20,479 nucleotides of DNA from CAZTVF01 sp964616985 (lineage in GTDB: Bacteria; Planctomycetota; Phycisphaerae; SM23-33). The notes under the pieces were generated by a model. It was not told the origin of the DNA and searched no databases. It saw nothing but the letters and a program-made list of their open reading frames with translations. Where the stretch lies: assembly GCA_964616985.1 (NCBI GenBank), contig CAZTVF010000098.1, positions 1 through 20,479 on the forward strand, written 5' to 3'. Within the stretch, counting starts at the first letter, position 1; the number at the start of each line of letters is the position of its first letter. Made by a program: the position numbers and the translations under genes. Positions 1-8,053 of the stretch are shown one piece after another.

Positions 1-90
1 CAATCCACGTAGTCACGACCGCCTTCACCGATCCTACGTGCAAGCCCTCTGAACCTTCGTGTTCCACCCACCGGCAGACGCCCTGCAACC

Positions 91-134
91 CGGTGTCGCC
101 TTCGCACCCCCAAACAAGTTTGGGGGTGGCACCG
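91..134. repeat. Nested palindrome in repeat copy 1
   Basis: An upper stem of 11 perfect base pairs pairs CACCCCCAAAC (105-115) with GTTTGGGGGTG (118-128) around a 2-nt centre. A lower stem pairs CGGTGTC (91-97) with GGCACCG (128-134), including one G-T wobble at 96/129. A 7-nt one-sided bulge (98-104) separates the two stems. The T-rich tail of an intrinsic terminator is absent. It resembles REP-type extragenic palindromes. Confidence 0.8.
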
Positions 135-207
135 TCTCGGCTGCACCTGGGCGTGAATCAATCCTCTGAACCTTCGTGTTCCACTCACCGGCAGACGCCC
201 TGCAACC

Positions 208-251
208 CGGTGTCGCCTTCGCACCCCCAAACGAGTTTGGGGGTGACACCG
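208..251. repeat. Nested palindrome in repeat copy 2
   Basis: This has the same architecture as copy 1. The upper stem is CACCCCCAAAC (222-232) with GTTTGGGGGTG (235-245). The lower stem is CGGTGTC (208-214) with GACACCG (245-251), fully Watson-Crick here. The 7-nt bulge is 215-221. The difference from copy 1 (A246 versus G129) changes a T-A pair to a T-G wobble and keeps the stem. Confidence 0.8.
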
Positions 252-300
252 TCTCGGCTGCACCCGGCCGCCGCCGTCGCACCCCGCCGCCGGCGCGCCC

Positions 301-329
301 TTTACCTGACCCTTCATTTCCGCTACCCT
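301..329 (+). promoter_or_regulatory. Putative promoter of the ankyrin gene (leaderless)
   Basis: A -35-like TTTACC (301-306) is separated by 17 bp from a -10-like TACCCT (324-329). The ATG starts at 336, six bases after the -10 box, so transcription would start at or next to the start codon. There is no SD upstream of the ATG, which fits a leaderless message. Both hexamers are imperfect, so this is tentative. Confidence 0.4.
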
Positions 330-335
330 CTTGTC

Positions 336-938
336 ATGAAGATCGTCAAGATTGTCATCGGCTTCGTCTTTGGCCTTGCCGTTGCGTGCGCGGGCGTCTT
401 TGCCTTGCTGTGGCTGAACGCGGGCTACCCCAATCGCCCCACGCAGGAACTCGCCTGGGCCATCGGTCACGGCAACACCGCCGAGGTGAAGGCCCATCTC
501 TTCTGGGACAACCTCTTCCGCTCGACCGTGGATGATCCGCTGGAGCGGGCCTATTTCCCCAGGACCGTCAAGGCCGACCCCAACTCCTTCCGCGGGGCGA
601 CGCTGCTTCACGTCGCGGTCTTGAACGAGGATACCGCGACGATTGACCTGCTGCTGGCCCGCGGGGCGAACATCAACTCGCTGGGGGCCAACTACGGCCA
701 ATCGCCCCTGCACCTCATCATCGCCAGGCACCGCGAGCCCAAGGTTGCCACAGGCCCGGCGGGAATGTCGCAGACAAAGCCCGCCCCGCCCTCGACGCTT
801 CAGATGGCCGAATACCTGATCACCAAGGGCGCCGACGTAAACCTCAAGAACGCCAAGGGCCAGACTCCGATGGACCTGGCCAAGGCGGCCAAGGCCCCCC
901 TGATGATCGAGTGCCTCAAGCGGCACGGGGCGAAATAG
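336..938 (+). CDS. Membrane-anchored ankyrin-repeat protein
   Basis: This 200-aa protein has an N-terminal hydrophobic segment (residues about 5-27) that should act as an uncleaved anchor or signal peptide. The C-terminal half is ankyrin-like: about 87-115 (ATLLHVAVLNED then LLLARGANIN), 121-170 (QSPLHLIIA then YLITKGADVN) and 175-198 (GQTPMDLA). A Pro/Lys-rich insert at about 134-154 interrupts the second repeat. Ankyrin repeats bind proteins, and the partner is unknown. The frame stays open upstream to 93, but that stretch is repeat DNA. The ATG at 336 is preferred because it begins the hydrophobic segment and lies six bases after a -10-like box. It is probably exported with the repeats in the periplasm, which is an inference from the single N-terminal helix. 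It reads in the same direction as hemL, with no evidence of a shared function. Confidence 0.8.
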   Translation: MKIVKIVIGFVFGLAVACAGVFALLWLNAGYPNRPTQELAWAIGHGNTAEVKAHLFWDNLFRSTVDDPLERAYFPRTVKADPNSFRGATLLHVAVLNEDTATIDLLLARGANINSLGANYGQSPLHLIIARHREPKVATGPAGMSQTKPAPPSTLQMAEYLITKGADVNLKNAKGQTPMDLAKAAKAPLMIECLKRHGAK

Positions 939-1061
939 GCCCCGGGGCCCAGCCTTCCGCCCGCCGCCCGCGCCGCATCGCCGGGGCGGCTTGCACAGCT
1001 GCGGCGTCAATAAAAGCGCCTCCTCAACGGTGACCGCGCAATAATGACAATGGGAGCAAAC

Positions 1062-2369
<1,308 letters not shown>

Positions 2370-2378
2370 ACCCCCCGC

Positions 2379-2399
2379 AGCGGTCGATGATTGACCGTT
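2379..2399 (+). terminator. Weak hairpin after hemL
   Basis: AGCGGTC (2379-2385) can pair with GACCGTT (2393-2399), with one G-T pair, around a 7-nt loop. It lies 10 bp after the hemL stop. No T-run follows, so it may be only an attenuating or stabilising stem. Confidence 0.22.
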
Positions 2400-2420
2400 G
2401 GATAGAGAAAGGACCCGAAC

Positions 2421-3170
2421 ATGACCCAAGTAGAGTTGCGAAATAACGCGGGCGATTACATCGACGCGATGCGATCCGTCCGCTGCGCGAAGAACATCAC
2501 GTGGCTGCTCATCTTTGTGGCGCTGGCGCTGCAGATCGGCGCATTCATCACGATGCAGTTCACGACGATGCTGGACCCGATCAAGACTCCCGCGGCCGCG
2601 AGTTTCGCGCCGCCCGCCGCCGAGGCGACCCCCGCGCCGGCGACCGTGCCCGCCACGGCCCCGGCGGCCGTGGTGCGCGCGACGACTCAGCCGGCTGCGG
2701 CCAATGCCGCCGACCAGGCCCGCATGATCGAGGGCGTGCTGTACTGGGCGCTGCCGATCGCGAAAATGGCCGCCCCGCTGCTGGCCCTGCTGCTGTCGCT
2801 GACGCTGCTGCTGGGTGTGCTGATGATTCTCGCCGGCCGCCTGGGCGGGGCCCGCGGCATGGTGAGTGCCTTCTTCTGGTCGCTGATCCTCCTGGTGCTG
2901 CTGGTGCCGTGGCAGGCCATGTTGCCCGGCGCGACGATCTGGGGCGTCTTCAGCGACCTGGGCGAGATGGAAGCCCACGTGGCCCGCTTCAAGGCCGCCT
3001 GGGGCGGGCACGAGACCGCGATCCTCACGCACTACCTGCGGTTCCTCGCCCTGCCGGGCCTGGCGCTGCTGGTGTGGCTGATCGCCGGCCTCAAGTTCGC
3101 CTGCGGGTATCGCAAGATGACCGCCTCCACCGCCCTGCCCGCCGTGCCCGCGCCCGAGCTGAACGCTTGA
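2421..3170 (+). CDS. Four-helix membrane protein of unknown function
   Basis: I do not recognise this 249-aa protein. It has a short hydrophilic N-terminus, a first membrane segment at about 27-47, a long Ala/Pro-rich low-complexity linker (about 57-96), and three more hydrophobic segments at about 114-138, 148-168 and 205-228. The tail (229-249) is polar and Ala/Pro-rich. With a cytoplasmic N-terminus the linker would be outside the inner membrane, but the topology is inferred only. No enzymatic motif, Cys pair or conserved charged membrane residue stands out. The ATG at 2421 has GGA (2411-2413) 7 nt upstream. It follows hemL by 51 bp and may be co-transcribed with it. A double stop (TGATGA) and a hairpin close the gene. 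Confidence 0.75.
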   Translation: MTQVELRNNAGDYIDAMRSVRCAKNITWLLIFVALALQIGAFITMQFTTMLDPIKTPAAASFAPPAAEATPAPATVPATAPAAVVRATTQPAAANAADQARMIEGVLYWALPIAKMAAPLLALLLSLTLLLGVLMILAGRLGGARGMVSAFFWSLILLVLLVPWQAMLPGATIWGVFSDLGEMEAHVARFKAAWGGHETAILTHYLRFLALPGLALLVWLIAGLKFACGYRKMTASTALPAVPAPELNA

Positions 3171-3197
3171 TGAGCCCCTCCGTTTTCCGCGGGCTCA
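3171..3197 (+). terminator. Hairpin directly after the membrane-protein stop
   Basis: TGAGCCC (3171-3177) pairs perfectly with GGGCTCA (3191-3197) around a 13-nt loop. It starts on the base after the stop codon. No T-tract follows, so termination by the intrinsic route is uncertain. The next gene's promoter begins 8 bp later. Confidence 0.35.
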
Positions 3198-3204
3198 CCT
3201 TGGA

Positions 3205-3233
3205 TTGACACGCCGCGGACAAGCGATTAGCAT
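3205..3233 (+). promoter_or_regulatory. Strong sigma-70-type promoter for the lipoprotein-kinase unit
   Basis: An exact -35 consensus TTGACA (3205-3210) is followed after 17 bp by TAGCAT (3228-3233), a 4/6 match to the -10. Transcription would start near 3240, leaving a leader of about 33 nt before the ATG at 3273. Confidence 0.7.
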
Positions 3234-3272
3234 GGCAAGCTGGACGTTTGTCTTTCACCGGCGGTCTATTTG

Positions 3273-4124
3273 ATGAAGCATTTGGCCATCCTGATCCTGC
3301 CGATGATCTTGTCGCAGGCCGGCTGCACGACGAGCCCCCCCAGCGGCGGAGGGGCCGCGCCGCAGGTTCCTCCTCTGGCCGCCACCTCCCCATCGCCGGC
3401 GGAGCTTCCGGGCGTCTACCTCGTCAACCTCCAGGTCGTTCTGATGGAGATGCCCGTGGGCTCCTGCAGCGGCTCGGAGGAGATGTGGAGCTTCCTGGAC
3501 GAGGAACCCGCCAATGCCGCCCTGGGCGCAGTGCTCGGCCGCAACGGCGTCCGCATCGGCACCGCCCCCCACAGTTGCCTGGGCGACCTTGAACGCGTGC
3601 TCAAGCGCCTCGCCGGCCAGAAGGCCAGCGTCATGAACCACATCGCCACCCCTGGCTCGACGCTGCAGCTGCCCATCAAAGACCACCAGGGCGAGCAGAC
3701 CATCTTCACCTTCTATGGCGATCGCACGTTCAGCGGCCGGGACTACCCGCCGGGCACCAACCTGCTGATGCTCACGTGCACTCCCACCGAGGATGACCCT
3801 AACCGGCTGGTCATCACCGGCCAGCCGCAGGTGCGTGCCGCCGACGCCACCGCCAGCTTTGTTGAAAAGAACAGCAAGTTCGTCATCCGCACCAAGAGCG
3901 ACGTGTTCAACTTCCCGCCGCTGTTGTTCCGCCTGTCTGTCCGCAGCCAGGACCTGATCGTGATCGGACCGGGCATCGAGTCGCGCCGCGGCAGCAGCGT
4001 CGGCCACAGTTTCCTGGTCACCCAGCGTGAGGGGATGGAGTTCGAGACCGTCGTCATCCTGCTGCCGACGGTGACGCGGGCGACGGCAGGCCCCGGCGCC
4101 GTTTCGAGGATGCCGCCATCATGA
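3273..4124 (+). CDS. Probable lipoprotein of unknown function
   Basis: This 283-aa protein has a hydrophobic signal segment (residues 4-13) ending near LSQAGC, with Cys18 as the likely lipidated residue. The lipobox is non-canonical because -3 is Gln, so ordinary signal-peptide cleavage is possible instead. A Pro/Gly/Ser-rich linker (19-45) leads to a folded domain (about 46-268) that I cannot name. The domain has several short beta-like hydrophobic runs and an alpha/beta look (VYLVNLQVVLMEMPVG, MWSFLDEE, VLGRNGVRIG). The C-terminus (about 219-266) is beta-rich, vaguely reminiscent of secretin-associated domains, but this is not a firm match. The ATG at 3273 is chosen over the adjacent TTG at 3270; no strong SD is visible. 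The stop overlaps the kinase start (ATGA), so the two products are probably made together. A role in presenting an envelope signal to the kinase is speculative, because the kinase has no membrane segment. Confidence 0.75.
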   Translation: MKHLAILILPMILSQAGCTTSPPSGGGAAPQVPPLAATSPSPAELPGVYLVNLQVVLMEMPVGSCSGSEEMWSFLDEEPANAALGAVLGRNGVRIGTAPHSCLGDLERVLKRLAGQKASVMNHIATPGSTLQLPIKDHQGEQTIFTFYGDRTFSGRDYPPGTNLLMLTCTPTEDDPNRLVITGQPQVRAADATASFVEKNSKFVIRTKSDVFNFPPLLFRLSVRSQDLIVIGPGIESRRGSSVGHSFLVTQREGMEFETVVILLPTVTRATAGPGAVSRMPPS

Positions 4125-5236
4125 GCACGCCCACGACCGACAATACGCTGTACGTCTCAGCCTCGCCGTCGGCGGATTTCTATCGCCGGCTGATGGAGCA
4201 GGCGGCCGTGGCCATGATCGCCACCGACAGCCAGTTCAATGTCGTGTGCCTCAACGGATCGGCCGCCCACTTGCTCGGGCGCGACCCCAAGGGCATGCTG
4301 GGCCATCCGCTGCGGGACGTGGTGCCCCCGGACCGCCACAAGCTGCTCGACCGCCTGCTGCAGCGCACGGCCTCGGGCGCGGGAATGAGCGAGCTGGAAT
4401 TCCGCATGGCCGATGCCCAGGGCGAGGAGCACGACCTGCTGGTGGTGCTCTCACCGGTGCCCGGCGAGGGCGGGGCCACGCAGGGCGTTTCGGCGTGGAT
4501 CGTGGACCAGACGCACCGCAACCGCCTCAACGAGCGGCTGGCGCAGGCGGAAAAGATGGCCTCGCTGGGCACGCTGGCCGGCGGCGTGGCCCACCACTTC
4601 AACAACATCCTCGGCGGCGTGGCAACGTTCGTCGACTACGCACTGACCTCCGGCGACCACGCCGCCATGCGACGCGCCCTGCAGATGACGGCCGAGGCCG
4701 CCGCCAGGGCCGCCAAGATCACCCAGTCGCTCCTGAGCTTCGCCGCCAAGGACACGCACCGCTACGACATGGCCGACCTGACGGAGGTGGTGCTGACCTT
4801 CGTGCACCTGGTGGAAAGGCCGCTGGCGGAGAAGGACATCAAGGTTCACCTGGACCTGCGGCCGGTGGCGATCACGGCCGTGGAGGCCAACCGCATGCAC
4901 CAGGTGCTGGGCAACCTGCTGACCAACGCCGAAGAGGCGATGCCCAAGGGCGGCACGATCACGATCACCATCGACCGCGGCCACGAGGCCGGCAGCGTCA
5001 AGCTGACATTCGAAGACACCGGCTGCGGCATCGAGGAAGCCCACCTGCCGCTGGTGTTCGAGCCGTTCTTCACCACCAAGGGGCTGCTCTCGGGCGGCAA
5101 CAAGGCCAACCCGGGGCTGGGGCTTTCCGTCGTTCATGGCATCATCACCGACATGGGCGGCAAGATCAGCGTCGATTCCCGCCTCGGCGAGTGGACGCGA
5201 TTCACCATCGTGATCCCACCGGCGGCGAAGGGGTAA
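4121..5236 (+). CDS. Cytosolic PAS-domain sensor histidine kinase
   Basis: This 371-aa kinase has a PAS domain (about 18-130), a dimerisation/phosphoacceptor segment (about 143-210) and a HATPase_c domain (about 250-368). The H-box reads GGVAHHFNNILGG (154-166) with His158 as the likely phosphoacceptor. The N-box is at about 259-274 (MHQVLGNLLTNAEEAM), G1 is DTGCGIEEA (299-307), the F-box is FEPFFTTK (313-320) and G2 is GLGLSVVHG (332-340). The layout is that of NtrB/CckA-like soluble kinases. No transmembrane helix or signal peptide is seen, and no receiver domain or response regulator lies nearby, so the partner is elsewhere. The residue after the phospho-His is His159, where Asp or Glu is commoner. 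The ATG at 4121 overlaps the upstream stop by four bases. GAGGA (4106-4110) lies 10 nt upstream. Confidence 0.92.
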   Translation: MSTPTTDNTLYVSASPSADFYRRLMEQAAVAMIATDSQFNVVCLNGSAAHLLGRDPKGMLGHPLRDVVPPDRHKLLDRLLQRTASGAGMSELEFRMADAQGEEHDLLVVLSPVPGEGGATQGVSAWIVDQTHRNRLNERLAQAEKMASLGTLAGGVAHHFNNILGGVATFVDYALTSGDHAAMRRALQMTAEAAARAAKITQSLLSFAAKDTHRYDMADLTEVVLTFVHLVERPLAEKDIKVHLDLRPVAITAVEANRMHQVLGNLLTNAEEAMPKGGTITITIDRGHEAGSVKLTFEDTGCGIEEAHLPLVFEPFFTTKGLLSGGNKANPGLGLSVVHGIITDMGGKISVDSRLGEWTRFTIVIPPAAKG

Positions 5237-5244
5237 GAGTGAGA

Positions 5245-5266
5245 ACCCGGCTCGGTCGCCGGTTTT
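5245..5266 (+). terminator. Probable intrinsic terminator of the kinase operon
   Basis: CCGGC (5247-5251) and GCCGG (5258-5262) form a GC stem with a 6-nt loop, followed immediately by TTTT (5263-5266). It sits just past the kinase stop and ahead of the convergent small gene. The stem is short, so the confidence is moderate. Confidence 0.45.
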
Positions 5267-5328
5267 GGGGGACGCAGGCAATCGTTTGCTCTTCCGATTC
5301 CGGATTCACGGATCAACCGATTCACTGA

Positions 5329-5598
5329 CTACTGCTGTTTCTTGAGCCGTATCTCCATCACGTTCATCTTGCACTCGGCGGCGAGGTCGAGGAACTCCTT
5401 GTGCTCGAGCTGCTCCAGTTCCTTGCCCTTCTGCTGGAGCTTCTCGGTGAACTTGATGGCCTTCTCCTGCATCACCTCGTGCGTCTCCTGTGAGCCGCCC
5501 ACCAGATGAAAATCTTTCGAGCGCGTCACGCGCACGGCCTCGTCCTTCTGGTCGAGCCCGATGCCCAGCAATTTCGGCTTTTTCCGCTTAACAACCAC
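5329..5598 (-). CDS. Small Lys/Glu-rich protein of unknown function
   Basis: This 89-aa basic protein is probably mostly helical. The N-terminus has a basic patch (KRKKPK, residues 4-9) followed by LGIGLD. The middle has a distinctive FHLVGGSQETHEVMQEKA block (30-47), and the rest is a charged helix with heptad-like hydrophobics (about 42-75). There is no signal peptide or membrane segment. The start is GTG at 5598, supported by AGGAG on the minus strand (5605-5609) with a 6-nt spacer and by a good promoter just upstream. It stands alone, convergent with the kinase operon and divergent from purA. The patterned sequence with its own expression signals argues for a real conserved gene. I recall similar small proteins in planctomycetes but cannot give a function. 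Confidence 0.8.
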   Translation of the reverse strand: MVVKRKKPKLLGIGLDQKDEAVRVTRSKDFHLVGGSQETHEVMQEKAIKFTEKLQQKGKELEQLEHKEFLDLAAECKMNVMEIRLKKQQ

Positions 5599-5618
5599 GT
5601 GTTACTCCTGTGGCGTCC

Positions 5619-5646
5619 ATTCTACCGATTTCCGCGGCTCACTCAA
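5619..5646 (-). promoter_or_regulatory. Promoter of the small minus-strand gene
   Basis: On the minus strand TTGAGT (5646-5641) is followed after 16 bp by TAGAAT (5624-5619), a 5/6 match to the -10. Transcription would begin near 5612, a short distance upstream of the SD (5609-5605) and the GTG at 5598. Confidence 0.6.
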
Positions 5647-5797
5647 GGCCAACGCAAGAACGCCAACCGTATGATTGCAGCCGTACCCACCGTATTCGCT
5701 GTTCGCTTGCGGTTTCGCGTACGCCGGCCTCCCCCTGTTCTCGCGCCTGCGCCGGGGCGCGGGGCGTGGCGCCCACGACCCGACAGAGGGGACGAAT

Positions 5798-5817
5798 GGC
5801 GGGCAAGCCTGCCCGCC
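5798..5817. repeat. Short GC palindrome (REP-like)
   Basis: GGCGGGCA (5798-5805) pairs perfectly with TGCCCGCC (5810-5817) around a 4-nt loop. No T-run follows. In size and tetraloop form it matches the two palindromes at 19770-19832, though the stem sequence differs. Confidence 0.6.
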
Positions 5818-5905
5818 CTGCCGCGGCTCGGTGTAATCCTTTGATCCTTGAAATCCCGCTCCTGCATTTTCCAGACGCCTTTCGCCGCCCATGGCGGTTA
5901 CCGCC

Positions 5906-5933
5906 TTGACAGAACGCCCCCAATGTCTATGCT
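5906..5933 (+). promoter_or_regulatory. Promoter of the purA-uppS-arfB operon
   Basis: An exact TTGACA (5906-5911) is followed after 16 bp by TATGCT (5928-5933). The predicted start is near 5940, giving a leader of about 30 nt that contains AGGAG (5961-5965) just before the purA ATG. Confidence 0.65.
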
Positions 5934-5969
5934 TTGGTGGGCATTTTTGCGCTCAGAGACAGGAGTCTT

Positions 5970-7280
5970 ATGTCGAGCAACAGCGTCACGGTGATCGGTC
6001 TGCAATGGGGCGACGAAGGCAAGGGCAAGGTTGTTGACGCCCTGGCCGCCAGTTGCCGTTACGTCGTGCGGTATTGCGGCGGCGCCAACGCCGGCCACAG
6101 TGTCAACGTCAACGGCGAGAAGTTCGCCCTGCACCTGATCCCCTGCGGCATCTTGCACAAGAATGTCATCAACGTCGTGGGCAATGGCCTGGCGTTCGAC
6201 CCGGCGACGGCGCTGGAGGAGATACGGGGCCTGCAGGAGCGCAATGTCGCCGTGGGCGCGGCCAATCTCCGCATCAGCGGAAGCACCCACGTCGTCATGC
6301 CCTACCACAAGATGCAGGACTCGCTCCACGAGAAGCTCTTGGGCGAGCACAAGATCGGCACCACCGCGCGGGGCATCGGCCCCTGCTACGCCGACAAGGC
6401 CAGCCGCGCCACCGCCATCCGCATGATCGACCTGACGCGGAAGGGTGAGCTGGCCGCAAAGCTCCGCGACATCGTCGCCTTCAAGAACCGCCTGCTGACG
6501 GCGGTGTACGGCGCGGCCGCGTTGAACGTGGATGAAATGATCGAGCAGTACGCTGACTTCGGCCGCCAGTTGGCGCCGATGATCTGCGACACCGGCGCGA
6601 TGCTTCGCGCCGCCGCCGCCCGCGGCGAACGAATCCTCTTCGAAGGCGGCCAGGGCAGCATGCTCGACGTCGACCACGGCACGTACCCGTTCGTGACCAG
6701 TTCGTCGGTATCCGCCTGCGGCGTACCGGCCGGGGCGGGCGTGTCGCCCAAGGACGTCGGGGCCGTCATCGGCGTGATCAAGTCCTACACCTCGCGCGTC
6801 GGGGCGGGCCCGTTCCCCACCGAGCAGGACAACGACCTGGGCAACCGCCTCCGCCAGCGCGGCCGCGAATATGGCACGACGACGGGCCGCCCCCGCCGCT
6901 GCGGCTGGCTGGACGCCCTGGCCGTGCGCTACGCGTGCGATCTTTCGGGCGTCGACGAACTGGCCCTGTCGCTGCTGATGGACGGCCCGGGCGACTTCGA
7001 CAGCTTCCGCATCTGCACCGCCTACGAATTCGAAGGCAAGGTGTACGAGGAGTTCGACCCCCTGCTGCCGCTGGACCGCGTCACCTGCCGCTACGAAGAG
7101 CTTCCGGCCTGGAAGGCGCCCATCGGCCAGGCCCGCAAGTTCAGCGACATGCCCATCGAGGCACAGAACTACGTCACCCGCGTCGAAAAGCTGATGCGCC
7201 GCCCGGTGGCCGTCATTTCCACCGGCATCGCGCGCGAGGCGACGATCATTCACAACACCAAGATTCAGGGCCTGCGATAG
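5970..7280 (+). CDS. purA: Adenylosuccinate synthase
   Basis: PurA makes adenylosuccinate from IMP, aspartate and GTP, the first committed step to AMP, in the cytoplasm. At 436 aa it has the family's usual length. Diagnostic blocks are GLQWGDEGKGKVVD at the N-terminus (nucleotide-binding loop with catalytic Asp), GGANAGHSV, GTTARGIGPCYADKASR, GGQGSMLDVDHGTYPFVTSS, the SRVGAGPFPTE block and GTTTGRPRRCGWLDALAVRYA. The ATG at 5970 has AGGAG (5961-5965) 4 nt upstream. The frame extends 12 codons further up, but those codons fall across the -10 region and leader. Its TAG stop shares a base with the GTG start of uppS, so the two are likely translationally coupled. Confidence 0.97.
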   Translation: MSSNSVTVIGLQWGDEGKGKVVDALAASCRYVVRYCGGANAGHSVNVNGEKFALHLIPCGILHKNVINVVGNGLAFDPATALEEIRGLQERNVAVGAANLRISGSTHVVMPYHKMQDSLHEKLLGEHKIGTTARGIGPCYADKASRATAIRMIDLTRKGELAAKLRDIVAFKNRLLTAVYGAAALNVDEMIEQYADFGRQLAPMICDTGAMLRAAAARGERILFEGGQGSMLDVDHGTYPFVTSSSVSACGVPAGAGVSPKDVGAVIGVIKSYTSRVGAGPFPTEQDNDLGNRLRQRGREYGTTTGRPRRCGWLDALAVRYACDLSGVDELALSLLMDGPGDFDSFRICTAYEFEGKVYEEFDPLLPLDRVTCRYEELPAWKAPIGQARKFSDMPIEAQNYVTRVEKLMRRPVAVISTGIAREATIIHNTKIQGLR

Positions 7281-8053
7281 TGGCCGATATTTCTCCACAA
7301 GCCATCGCCGCCGCCCGGCGCGAACTGGGCGTCAGCGAAGAACGCATGCCGCGTTCGGCCGCCATCATCATGGACGGCAACGGACGGTGGGCGCGTGCCC
7401 GCAAGCTGCCCCGCACCTTCGGCCACAGCGAGGGCGCCAAGGTCGTCCGAAAGATCGTCACCGAGGCCGCCCGCCTGGGCCTGGAGGCCCTGACGCTCTA
7501 TAGTTTCTCCATCGAAAACTGGAGCCGCCCCGCCGAAGAAGTCCGCACGCTGATGCACCTGTATGCCGAATACCTCGCCAGCGAGCGACAGACCGTCATG
7601 GACCACAACATCCGCCTGCGGCACCTGGGCCGCCGCGACGGCCTGCCCGACAACGTGCTGGCCGAACTGGATGAATCCGTCCGCGTCTCGGCCGCCAACA
7701 CGGGCATGTACCTGTGCCTGGCCCTGAACTACGGTTCGCGGGCGGAGATCTCCGACGCCATCGCCCGCATCGCACGCGAGGTCGCCGCGGGCGAACTCAA
7801 GCCCCAGGACGTGAACGAGGCCGTCATCTCCGCCAGGCTCGACACCGCCGGCGTGCCCGACCCGGACCTGCTGATCCGCACGGCCGGTGAACTCCGGGTG
7901 AGCAACTTCCTGCTGTGGCAGGTGTCGTACGCCGAGTTCTTCGTGACCGACGTGTTCTGGCCGGACTTCGACGAGAAAGAGCTGCACCGCGCCATCCGCG
8001 CCTACGCCGACCGCCACCGCCGCTTCGGCGGGCTGGACTCGACGAACACGTGA
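7280..8053 (+). CDS. uppS: Isoprenyl transferase (undecaprenyl diphosphate synthase family)
   Basis: UppS adds isopentenyl units in cis to farnesyl diphosphate, giving the C55 lipid carrier for peptidoglycan and other wall polymers. It works at the cytoplasmic face of the inner membrane. The 257-aa product has IIMDGNGRWARARKLPR from residue 29 (Mg-binding Asp32), the GHSEGAK block, LTLYSFSIENWSRP, and the C-terminal signature PDLLIRTAGELRVSNFLLWQ followed by YAEFF. The common RTSGE is RTAGE here. The GTG at 7280 overlaps the last base of the purA stop and gives a length near the family norm. The next candidate, ATG at 7346, would cut close to the active-site loop. The stop overlaps the arfB GTG by four bases. 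Confidence 0.95.
   Translation: MADISPQAIAAARRELGVSEERMPRSAAIIMDGNGRWARARKLPRTFGHSEGAKVVRKIVTEAARLGLEALTLYSFSIENWSRPAEEVRTLMHLYAEYLASERQTVMDHNIRLRHLGRRDGLPDNVLAELDESVRVSAANTGMYLCLALNYGSRAEISDAIARIAREVAAGELKPQDVNEAVISARLDTAGVPDPDLLIRTAGELRVSNFLLWQVSYAEFFVTDVFWPDFDEKELHRAIRAYADRHRRFGGLDSTNT

Larger units (their letters stand above)
46..264. repeat. Two tandem copies of a ~102-bp repeat, period 117 bp
   Basis: Copy 1 spans 46-147 and copy 2 spans 163-264. They are nearly identical, differing at a few positions (for example 115-118 versus 232-235, and 129 versus 246). Between them is a 15-bp unrelated spacer. Each copy contains a long inverted repeat in its 3' half. Parts of the same unit recur at 8501-8545 and 12296-12310, so this is a dispersed family and not a purely local duplication. 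The 1-335 stretch has no convincing gene. The period is a multiple of three, so all frames read through as repeated peptides. Confidence 0.9.
5599..5969. other. 371-bp gene-free stretch between the small protein and purA
   Basis: This divergent spacer holds the minus-strand promoter of the small gene at its left end (5619-5646), the purA promoter at its right end (5906-5933), and a GC-rich middle with a perfect hairpin at 5798-5817. Several overlapping open frames cross it, but none has an SD, a recognisable domain or normal composition. The middle (about 5650-5900) may be relic or REP-like sequence. Confidence 0.6.

Noticed and set aside
105..128. The long GC palindrome as an intrinsic terminator
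   Set aside because: Neither copy has a T-tract, and no gene end is visible immediately upstream within the window.
46..264. A CRISPR array as the explanation for the direct repeats
   Set aside because: There are only two copies, the repeat is about 102 bp with a 15-bp spacer, and no cas gene is present.
34..282. A minus-strand small protein encoded by the tandem repeat
   Set aside because: There is no SD or promoter, and the coding potential is explained by a repeat period divisible by three. It is kept only as a low-interest observation.
93..335. Upstream extension of the ankyrin gene through the repeat region
   Set aside because: The extra 81 codons translate repeat DNA and are followed by a normal membrane anchor starting at ATG 336 with its own -10 box.
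938..949. The perfect 12-bp palindrome GGCCCCGGGGCC after the ankyrin stop as a terminator
   Set aside because: It has no loop and no T-run, so it cannot form a normal terminator hairpin and is likely a GC-rich coincidence.
5506..5923. Several overlapping open frames in the 5599-5969 gap
   Set aside because: None has an SD, a domain or a consistent frame, and they cross promoters and a hairpin.
5898..7298. A 466-codon minus-strand frame opposite purA
   Set aside because: It is antisense to an unambiguous purA, has compositionally biased sequence and shows no motif or expression signal.
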